The notes beneath the pieces are model-generated. The model saw only the letters and a program-made list of their open reading frames with translations. It was not told the DNA's origin and did not search any database. From Flavobacterium nackdongense (lineage in GTDB: Bacteria > Bacteroidota > Bacteroidia > Flavobacteriales > Flavobacteriaceae): 64,000 bases of DNA. Position numbers and translations under genes: made by a program. The DNA lies in contig NZ_CP037933.1 in assembly GCF_004355225.1 (NCBI RefSeq), positions 3,906,001-3,970,000 on the forward strand. Direction: 5' to 3'. How positions within the stretch are numbered: the stretch's first letter is position 1; each line of letters starts with the position of its first letter. Positions 54,001 through 61,565 of the stretch are shown in pieces.

Positions 54001-54776
54001 TATTGAGTTACGGTTCCTGCTGTGCCATAATAGCCATTTCCATTCAAATAAGGTGCATCGGCAGTAAAATGATAATGATAAATACCGTTTGGAAAGTCAA
54101 TTGTAGCGTGAGTATGTCCGTGAAATACATCTAATCCTGCACTAGTAACAGTGGTTCCATTTTCTTCTTGCGGACCATAAACAGGAAATCCATCCAATAA
54201 GAAACCCATCAAACCAGATTTAGTTGATTTTACTGTTGTTAAGTATAATGGTTCAACATGATAATGATACTGACCTGTAGCTTGTGGGTGTCCATAATAT
54301 TGATCAAAACTTGCAATTTCTGATGTGAGTACTTGGTTATTTGGACCCGCATATTGATTGTATAAAGCAACACCGTTTAGAGCAACACCAATTGCTCCCA
54401 AGGGAGTAGCAGCGTGGTTTGTGGCAGCTGTTGGGTTTACTGGGATTTTAAATGTTAGAGTTTGTGTAGCAATTACATTTGGGTTTTTTTTAAATGTATT
54501 GCCTTCAAATGTTGTACCGGCATACGCTTCGTATAGCGCATTAGTAGTAGGGTAGTAGGTACTTTTATGGTCGGGTACACCATTTGTTTTTATGGTTATG
54601 TAAGTGCCATCATTTGTAATGCTTGTTGCGCCATATATTTTTTTGTAAACAGTTGGTACCGCTGTTACAACCGGCGTTGTGGTGGATGTGGAAGTATGGT
54701 CGTCATTGCTACAGCTGGCAATGATAGTTAAAGTAATTAGCATTGCTACTGCATATTTTTTCGTTATTGTTTTCAT
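54000..54776 (-). CDS. YHYH-domain lipoprotein
   Basis: This 258-residue protein has a lipobox ending at Cys22 (IIASC), a Thr/Ser linker, and then a YHYH domain. Two YHYH motifs are visible (GQYHYHVEP and GIYHYHFTAD), with further His-rich segments (DVFHGHTHA) and LLDGFPVYGP. The clustered His residues suggest metal binding. The domain's function is not established. It is the first gene of the operon with the MORN-repeat and SCO1 lipoproteins, which hints at copper handling. It lies between the plus-strand sugar block and the minus-strand SusCD operon without any sugar signature of its own. Confidence 0.83.
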   Translation of the reverse strand: MKTITKKYAVAMLITLTIIASCSNDDHTSTSTTTPVVTAVPTVYKKIYGATSITNDGTYITIKTNGVPDHKSTYYPTTNALYEAYAGTTFEGNTFKKNPNVIATQTLTFKIPVNPTAATNHAATPLGAIGVALNGVALYNQYAGPNNQVLTSEIASFDQYYGHPQATGQYHYHVEPLYLTTVKSTKSGLMGFLLDGFPVYGPQEENGTTVTSAGLDVFHGHTHATIDFPNGIYHYHFTADAPYLNGNGYYGTAGTVTQ

Positions 54777-54964
54777 AGAATTTGTTTTTAGGTTTCAGTT
54801 AAGATGTTAATTTATTAATAAGGTTTAATCGTTTTACTCAGATTTTTATTAACTACAGTTTTAAATTTCATTATTTCGATCAAAATTTATTTTCGTGGTA
54901 TCAATTGATTGTAGTACATTGCACTCAATTAGTAGTAGCCAACCACTAATTTGAAAGTATAAAT

Positions 54965-55008
54965 AATCCGAAGGAAACTAAGTGATTACGCTTTTATTCC
55001 TTCGGATT
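54965..55008 (-). terminator. Hairpin downstream of the GH-A hydrolase gene, possible terminator
   Basis: AATCCGAAGGAA pairs perfectly with TTCCTTCGGATT around a 20-base loop, 35 bases after the stop codon of the minus-strand gene at 55043. No run of T follows on the minus strand, so it may instead be an mRNA-stabilising end. Confidence 0.5.
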
Positions 55009-55042
55009 TATTGTGATTTAGATGTCTTGTGATTTTCAAAAA

Positions 55043-56401
55043 CTACAATTTAGACTCATCTGGAGCTTTTTCGTTAATGAAATGTTGATTGGTGTAAACC
55101 GTTCTGTTTATTTCATTGTTTTTGAAAACATAGGTGTGTGTAGCCAATGCTTCAATTGCACCGGTATAAACTATGGTGCTACTTGCATCAATATTTAATT
55201 GTACATTCCCATTGACAGTTGCTGCCGTTTTATTTAAGTGTAATGTAAATGTGGCTGGAGTATTTGCTCTGTTCATTATCATCACACTTATTGTAGTTCC
55301 ATTAACAGCCCCGAAAGTTATGATATCTGGCAATGAAGATTTTCCCTCAACGTAAATCCCTTTAAAGTTTTTGGCGATCATTTGCATATGGCGATAACTT
55401 GGTCTAGGAGTCATTTTAGCTCCATCTATAGAACTAAAATCGGTGCCTTTTCTGTTGCCGTCATTTTCAAACATGCTCCAAGTCGTGGCAAATGTTGCTC
55501 CGTATTTCATACATAAATTGAGTACTCCCCCAAACATTTGTCCGTTTTCCCAAGTGTGAACTTGTGGACCAGCTTTAGCATTGTATTCTCCGATTCCCCA
55601 ACCTAAGGCATCATCACCAGAACGGTTGTGCATAGCATTAACAAAATCAACTTTGGCTTTGCATTTTATGATTGATTTTTTGAAATCTTCAATGCCTTCG
55701 TAAGCCAAATTGATATTCGTTTCCTGAGGATAACGATGCCAACTAATGCCATCACAATAATAATAGTCTTTACCAGGAATTTTGCCAGAGATATCATTTT
55801 TTCCACCAAACAAATCGTTCATTGCTTCTTCCATATAATAGCATTCATCGGGGCCATATATTTTGATAGTAGGGTCAACCGCTTTCATTGCCTTTGATCG
55901 AGGTTTAAAATACGCTTCCACCATCGCCCCAACAGTTGAAAGTTCTGGTTTGCCGTTTTGCAGCCAAGGTTCATTACCGATATTCCAATATTTAATAGCT
56001 TTACCACTAGCCAAATCCACATTAAAATATTTTACCAAATCTGCTGCTGAAGTTGCTAAATCGTATTGCGAAACTTGCATTATAGGTTCGGCGCCCGTGG
56101 CTTGAATCCGTTTTACCCAATCTAGTAATTCAGCTTTTGAGGGCATTTCCACGTCGTAAGCGTGCCCACCAATCCGAATGGAAGTCACTCCAGATTGAGC
56201 CGTTAGTTCCCAAACTTGAGGAGTTGGATTTTTATACCAAACATTATTGCCGACCAGAATGGGACTTATTTGGATTTCTGAAACCGCTTTTGTGCTTGAA
56301 TCTTTTTTACTGTTCGGATTTATAATTGTAAGAGATTTATTAGAACAAGAAGTAATTAATATTAGAGTTAATACTCTTAAAAATAAAAATTTATTGATCA
56401 T
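55043..56401 (-). CDS. Clan GH-A glycoside hydrolase, lipoprotein, family not settled
   Basis: This 452-residue protein has a lipobox ending at Cys19 (LILITSC). The barrel carries an acid/base E144 in WNIGNEPW and a likely nucleophile E272 in GIGEYNA, the strand 4 and strand 7 positions expected of clan GH-A. SIRIGGHAYD near residue 75 and GISWHRYP near 220 complete the barrel pattern. A beta domain (about 370-435) closes the protein. I considered GH51-, GH39-, GH79- and GH157-like identities; none is certain. As the gene after susD in a SusCD operon it is probably the surface endo-acting enzyme that makes oligosaccharides for import. Confidence 0.78.
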   Translation of the reverse strand: MINKFLFLRVLTLILITSCSNKSLTIINPNSKKDSSTKAVSEIQISPILVGNNVWYKNPTPQVWELTAQSGVTSIRIGGHAYDVEMPSKAELLDWVKRIQATGAEPIMQVSQYDLATSAADLVKYFNVDLASGKAIKYWNIGNEPWLQNGKPELSTVGAMVEAYFKPRSKAMKAVDPTIKIYGPDECYYMEEAMNDLFGGKNDISGKIPGKDYYYCDGISWHRYPQETNINLAYEGIEDFKKSIIKCKAKVDFVNAMHNRSGDDALGWGIGEYNAKAGPQVHTWENGQMFGGVLNLCMKYGATFATTWSMFENDGNRKGTDFSSIDGAKMTPRPSYRHMQMIAKNFKGIYVEGKSSLPDIITFGAVNGTTISVMIMNRANTPATFTLHLNKTAATVNGNVQLNIDASSTIVYTGAIEALATHTYVFKNNEINRTVYTNQHFINEKAPDESKL

Positions 56402-56565
56402 AGCTCGATTTTTTTAAGTAAATTTTAACAATAAAACAAGAAATTAAATAAAAAATAGGCCTTTTATTTGAAATTAATCTCATTTTTTAAATCACAGAAA
56501 AAGATAAAAGAGGCCAGAAAAATCTAACCTCGATTATCTCAATCAACTTACTAACCAAAATATTT

Positions 56566-58158
56566 TTAATATCCTACATTAAATCCTGGAGGATTACCCA
56601 TCAAGTTAATTTGAGTTTGTGGTATAGGCATATTGACCATCCACGGTTTCATATCTAAATGTACTTGTCCAGCTTCAGTACCAGATGTACTAGATCGAAA
56701 ATATAGATTTTGTCTTTCAACTAATAATCCTAATCTTTTTAACAAAAACCATCTATTATGCTCAAAAGCCAACTCTCGAGCGGACTCATCAAGATAATTA
56801 TTTAGGGTCCAAGTGGTGATGTCGTTCACAGTTGAAGTACTTGCAGAAAGGCCAGTATATCCTCTTCGTCGAACTTTATTTAAATATTCTAGTGCTTTGA
56901 CATCATTGCCTAGATAATGCTGCGCTTCCGACGCCAATAGCAATGTTTCGGCAAAACGGTAGTAAATGATATCCTTGTAGCTGTCGTTTGTACCAATCAG
57001 TTTTTCTAAATCGTGGTATTTTTTCAAGCTCCAGTGAAATCTTCTTGCATTATCTTCAGGTTTGGTAATAGGCTGTCCAAATCTTGGGTGTTTTGGATTA
57101 TTGACTGTATATAGCAAATAGCTATCTGGATAATAGTACGTCGAGAATCTTAAATCTTTAGCTTGATCGTAAAGCGATTTTAAGTAATTATTTGGAAAAA
57201 ACCATCCTAAAGACTGCCCTCCGTAATTGATGTCATTAATTACCTCGAACTGTCCGGCTACCGCACCAGATTGTTTCTCGTACAATCGTTGGCAAAAAAC
57301 ACCAGTCAACCAGGAACCTCCACCACCAGCGAGTTCATTACTAGCTCCCAGCAAAAAATCTTTTTGATAGGCTAACAGTGATTCTTTGTGATTGGCGTTT
57401 TGTCCCCATACTTCAGTTAGATTTACTAAGCCGTGTGTGCCCTCTGTGATAATTGCTTCAAATTGGGCTGCTGCGCCTGCATAGTCTTTTTGCCACATAG
57501 CTGCTTTACCTCGAATGTGCCTTGCCACACCTTGTCCGTACCGACCTGGTAGTACTTTATAATCTAAATTTGCTACGGCATAGTCAAGATCGTCGTTGAT
57601 TAGTTTCCAAACATCGGCATCAGTTGCTACTTTGTATTCTACGGGATCATTTAGGTTTTCTGGAGTGGTTGGAATAGTATCAATTAATATAGTATTGTAC
57701 TGTTCCTTCAAATCCAAATATACTTCGCCACGAATCACTCTGGCTTGAGCAACTAATTTTTTCTTAGCAGTCGCGTCCATTGAGATGGTTCGCGCAGCAG
57801 TAATAATAGCTGAGCATCTGTCGATAATTCGATACCCATTAGACCATTTCGAACCTGTAAAATTGGCTGGGGTATGATTTGTGCCGTAGGGTGTGTTCCA
57901 GGTCCTATGCAATCCTAAATCCGTGCATGCCATAAAGAACACATTAGCCCACAAATCTGCATTATCGCCTGCAGGTAAATTGTATTGTCGCATGCGGTTG
58001 TAAAGTGCATTGACTCCGACTTCGAGCCCCGCGGGGGAGTTGTATATGTAGTCTGTTGAAATTGAGTCTTTCACTGGTTCTGCCAAATAATCTTCGCAGG
58101 AAGAAAATGCAAGAGGAAAAATGAGAGCCAAAACAAATAAAAAATTTCTATTTTTCAT
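56566..58158 (-). CDS. susD: SusD-family glycan-binding outer-membrane lipoprotein
   Basis: This 530-residue protein has a lipoprotein signal (FSSC, Cys21) and the RagB/SusD layout. An N-terminal YLAEPVKDSIS region is followed by TPR-like helices (ALYNRMRQYN, QARVIRGEVYLDLKEQ, HIRGKAAMWQKDYAGAA) and a C-terminal part with RFAETLLLASEAQHYLGND, YLNKVRRRGY and RELAFEHNRWFLLKRL. These are classic SusD marks. It forms the lid of the SusC transporter and captures polysaccharide. It lies 40 bases downstream of susC and upstream of the GH-A enzyme, so the three form one operon. The bound glycan cannot be read from the sequence. Confidence 0.95.
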   Translation of the reverse strand: MKNRNFLFVLALIFPLAFSSCEDYLAEPVKDSISTDYIYNSPAGLEVGVNALYNRMRQYNLPAGDNADLWANVFFMACTDLGLHRTWNTPYGTNHTPANFTGSKWSNGYRIIDRCSAIITAARTISMDATAKKKLVAQARVIRGEVYLDLKEQYNTILIDTIPTTPENLNDPVEYKVATDADVWKLINDDLDYAVANLDYKVLPGRYGQGVARHIRGKAAMWQKDYAGAAAQFEAIITEGTHGLVNLTEVWGQNANHKESLLAYQKDFLLGASNELAGGGGSWLTGVFCQRLYEKQSGAVAGQFEVINDINYGGQSLGWFFPNNYLKSLYDQAKDLRFSTYYYPDSYLLYTVNNPKHPRFGQPITKPEDNARRFHWSLKKYHDLEKLIGTNDSYKDIIYYRFAETLLLASEAQHYLGNDVKALEYLNKVRRRGYTGLSASTSTVNDITTWTLNNYLDESARELAFEHNRWFLLKRLGLLVERQNLYFRSSTSGTEAGQVHLDMKPWMVNMPIPQTQINLMGNPPGFNVGY

Positions 58159-58198
58159 AATCTTGTTATTTAATTGATTAAACGTTTTAAATTAAGTA

Positions 58199-61100
58199 TT
58201 AAAAACCAACTTGTAATCCAAAGACGTAAGATACGGGTTCAGGATAATCAGAAGCATTTTTTTCTGGGCTATACGATTGAAAATCTGTAATTGTAATTAC
58301 GTTATTGCCTGTTACGTACATTCTAAAATTACCCAGTCCTAATTTTTTAATTAAATCTGCTGGCAAAGTGTATCCCAAGGATATGTTTTGCAATCTGATA
58401 TAAGAAGCATCTTGCAATCCTATGGTATTCAAGTTTGGTGGGTCGTTACCTACTCTTGGTCTTGGCCAAGTTCCTGATGGATTTTCAGGTGTCCAATAAT
58501 TTTGTTTCAAGCCATTTTTTATGCCACGCAAGGAGGCACCTTCGTTGTATCCGTATAAAAATGGATTGTCTCTTGTAATCCCTTGCACGGTGTATACATC
58601 GGCAGAGAAATCAAAATTTTTGTATTCCATATTTAACGAAACAGTTCCGTACCATTCTGGATATCTCGGGGTTAGAATTCTATCTGCATCTTCTGGTTTA
58701 GCTCCATTAGCGGGATTTGCATCATATAGTTTGATATCGCCAGGAATTAACCCTGTACCTGCATCAGCAGGAATAGTTTCTCCCACCTGATATATCCCAA
58801 TGCCTTTCCATTGCCAGTAGACAGATATAGGTTGTCCAATAAACCATCTGTTGCCTATATCGCTATCTTCAACACCATCACCATCCTTATCACCGTAAAG
58901 CGAAACGATTTTATTTTTATTTTTGGTAAAGCTAGCTCCTAAATTTAATTTGAAATCTTTGTTTCTAATTATTTCAGAATTTAAAGTAACCTCAATACCT
59001 TGATTATTTACTTCTCCAATGTTTTGATATTGATTCGAAAAACCAGTTGTTTGATTAATAGCGGCATTAACGATCATGTCAGTAGTTTTAGTATCATACA
59101 CTTCTACCGTTCCGCTCAGTCTGTTTTTGAATAAGCCAAAATCAACAGCAAGGTTCAATTGTGTCGAGGTTTCCCATCTCAAATCTGGAGAAGATAATCT
59201 ACTACCTGGAATATATCCTGATACTTTCACACCATTGATGATATAATCTCTTTGATCGGCTGTTGCCTGACTTAAATATGGGTTTTCGGGTCTATTTCCT
59301 ACTTGTCCATAACTGGCTCTTAGTTTTAGGTTATTAACCACTGGTACATATTCTTGCATGAATCTTTCTTTGTGAACATTCCATGCTGCATTGGCGGCAG
59401 GGAAGAATCCCCATTTATTCTCTATACCAAATCTTGAGCAACCATCGGCTCTTCCTGATAATGTAAAATAGTATTTATTATCGTAATCATATTCAACTTT
59501 TGCCACACCAGACAGTAAAGTTTCCTCTGATCCACTAATATTGGGAGTGTTTAAAAAAGCGGCCTCTAGTCCATAAATTCCAAGAATATCATTAGGGATT
59601 CTATCTGCATTATTTTGAAAATTATTGTAGGAAGATGATACCATTTCTTGAACTGCCACAACACCAAAGTGATTCTTATCGGCCACTGCAAAGTTATAGT
59701 TGAAGATATTACTCATTGTATATTCAACATTATCTTGAAATTGGATCTGACCTGAACCTTGACCCGCATTTGCTTGACCAGAGACAGATTTTCCGTTGTT
59801 ATACGATTGTCTTTTGTAATTCCAAGATCTTCGATTGGTATTTAATTTATAGGTCAATCCTTTCGCAAGATTAAAGTCTAGGTATAAATTAATATTGTCA
59901 TTTCTATTTTGGGTAAATTTAGTAGTTTCATAGATGTCAATTAATGGGTTCGGTGTTTCTTGTATTCCTCCCGGGTTTAAGCGATAGGAACCGTCAGGAT
60001 TATAAATTTGACCTAATGGTGATGTAGTTATTGAATTGATCAAAATACCATTATCGTCTTTGTTTGGATCGTGTGATTCATCAAACTGAATGGAAGTATT
60101 CAATCCTATTTTTAACCAATTGTTAATTTTTTGGTCTACGTTGACTCTCAAGGATACTTTTTCAAAATCAGAGTTGGGTATCATCCCTTTTACATCGATA
60201 TAGTTAAGGCTAGTATAAATACTTGTGTTATCGGTTGCAGAAGATACTGTTATGCTATGGTTGTTGGTAAAACCAGTTTTGATCATATATTTTTCCCAAT
60301 CAATGTAATCTCCTGTTTGAACAGAAGGTAATTCTAAACTTGAAAAAACCACATTGTCTGGTTGATAAACGCCATTGTTACTTGTTCTAGCAGCTTCTCT
60401 TTTTAATTGAGCAAATTCCTCACCGCTGTAGATGTCAAAATTTCTATTCATAGTTTGAATTCCTGAAAAACCATTATAAGAAATTTTTGGCTTGCCTACT
60501 TTCCCTTTTTTAGTAGTAATCAAAATTACTCCATTTGATGCTCTGGCTCCATATATTGATTGAGCAGCTGCATCTTTCAAAATCTCTAGTGAAGCAATAT
60601 CATTAGCATTGACATCATTGATGCTCCCAATAACAACGCCATCTGCGATTATAATTGGATCATCATTTCCGCTCAAGGTTCTGTCTCCTCTAATTCTAAT
60701 AGTAGATGAGGATCCAGGCCCGCCACTATTGGTAGTTACTTGAACCCCTGCAGCTTTACCTCTAAGCATTTCGCCAATATCCGATGTAGGTACTTTTAGC
60801 ATATCCTTAGTTTTTACTGAAGCTACAGAACTGATTACATCAGATTTCTTTTTGGTTCCATAACCTACCACGACTACTTCTTCTAAGGATTGAGAACTAG
60901 ATTGAAGCACCACGTTTATATTTTTTTTGTTACCTACTTCAACATTAGCATTATCCATACCAACATAGGAAATAATTAAGGTACTTTTTGAAGGAGCATC
61001 GATGCTGAATTTACCATCGAAATCGGTTTGAACTCCCTTCTTACTTCCTTTAATAAGAATGTTGGCTCCAGGAATTGGTAATCCTGCATTGTCAACGACT

Positions 61101-61225
61101 TTTCCAGAAATTAAATTTTGTTGTGCACTAACATTGTTTAAAAAGAGGCACAGAAACAAAATCAGGCTAATTCTTAAAAAGTTTCCTCCAAGAAAAAGCT
61201 TTTTTACATGTTTGTTGTTTTTCAT
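58199..61225 (-). CDS. susC: SusC-family TonB-dependent outer-membrane transporter
   Basis: This 1008-residue protein has a signal peptide ending NVSAQ and a carboxypeptidase-regulatory-like domain (about 36-112, ISGKVVDNAGLPIPGAN). A SusC signature EEVVVVGYGTKKK leads into the plug domain (RGKAAGVQV, IRIRGDRTL, ILKDAAAQSIYGARASNGV). A long beta-barrel ends in an aromatic strand (YVFGLQVGF), as outer-membrane barrel proteins do. It imports oligosaccharides using energy from TonB, in a complex with the SusD encoded next. It sits directly downstream of the hybrid sensor that probably controls it. Length is normal for the family and no breaks are seen. Confidence 0.96.
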   Translation of the reverse strand: MKNNKHVKKLFLGGNFLRISLILFLCLFLNNVSAQQNLISGKVVDNAGLPIPGANILIKGSKKGVQTDFDGKFSIDAPSKSTLIISYVGMDNANVEVGNKKNINVVLQSSSQSLEEVVVVGYGTKKKSDVISSVASVKTKDMLKVPTSDIGEMLRGKAAGVQVTTNSGGPGSSSTIRIRGDRTLSGNDDPIIIADGVVIGSINDVNANDIASLEILKDAAAQSIYGARASNGVILITTKKGKVGKPKISYNGFSGIQTMNRNFDIYSGEEFAQLKREAARTSNNGVYQPDNVVFSSLELPSVQTGDYIDWEKYMIKTGFTNNHSITVSSATDNTSIYTSLNYIDVKGMIPNSDFEKVSLRVNVDQKINNWLKIGLNTSIQFDESHDPNKDDNGILINSITTSPLGQIYNPDGSYRLNPGGIQETPNPLIDIYETTKFTQNRNDNINLYLDFNLAKGLTYKLNTNRRSWNYKRQSYNNGKSVSGQANAGQGSGQIQFQDNVEYTMSNIFNYNFAVADKNHFGVVAVQEMVSSSYNNFQNNADRIPNDILGIYGLEAAFLNTPNISGSEETLLSGVAKVEYDYDNKYYFTLSGRADGCSRFGIENKWGFFPAANAAWNVHKERFMQEYVPVVNNLKLRASYGQVGNRPENPYLSQATADQRDYIINGVKVSGYIPGSRLSSPDLRWETSTQLNLAVDFGLFKNRLSGTVEVYDTKTTDMIVNAAINQTTGFSNQYQNIGEVNNQGIEVTLNSEIIRNKDFKLNLGASFTKNKNKIVSLYGDKDGDGVEDSDIGNRWFIGQPISVYWQWKGIGIYQVGETIPADAGTGLIPGDIKLYDANPANGAKPEDADRILTPRYPEWYGTVSLNMEYKNFDFSADVYTVQGITRDNPFLYGYNEGASLRGIKNGLKQNYWTPENPSGTWPRPRVGNDPPNLNTIGLQDASYIRLQNISLGYTLPADLIKKLGLGNFRMYVTGNNVITITDFQSYSPEKNASDYPEPVSYVFGLQVGF

Positions 61226-61565
61226 TGTTAAAATTTTTATTGTTACTTAGGTTTGGTTAAATAAATCTTTGGTGATTTATAGTGCAAATTTGATTAATTA
61301 CTGAGGATTCTAGGGGCGAAATTCAGCCGTTTTTAGGGGTACGAATGTCTTTATCTCTTTGTTTACGCCTTTCTAGCCTTTTAAAAATGGAATTCTTGAA
61401 AAAAAAGATAAAAATTATACAACACATAATTAAATGGTCTATAATTGGTTTTAATTTATTTTTCAAATGGATGTAAATAAAAAATACTTGCTAAAAAAAA
61501 CAGCCATTGGCATTTTTTATAACAAGTATTTAATACAGCAAAATGGTTATCTTCCGTAAACTATT
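61226..61565. other. SusC upstream region
   Basis: No gene. This gap must hold the promoter and activator site for the susC operon on the minus strand. Near 61260-61290 the minus strand reads CAAATTTG, one base from the TAnnTTTG consensus. A candidate terminator for the sensor gene is at 61482-61531. Confidence 0.55.
61482..61531 (-). terminator. Candidate terminator after the hybrid sensor gene
   Basis: AAATACTTG and CAAGTATTT frame an inner short stem (GCCATTGGC region) followed on the minus strand by a run of T. It lies 35 bases after the sensor stop codon. Confidence 0.45.

Noticed and set aside
58178..58190. AAACGTTT core between the susD and susC genes as a further LacI operator
   Set aside because: Only the 8-base core is shared; the flanks are not symmetric, and the site lies inside an operon rather than at a promoter.
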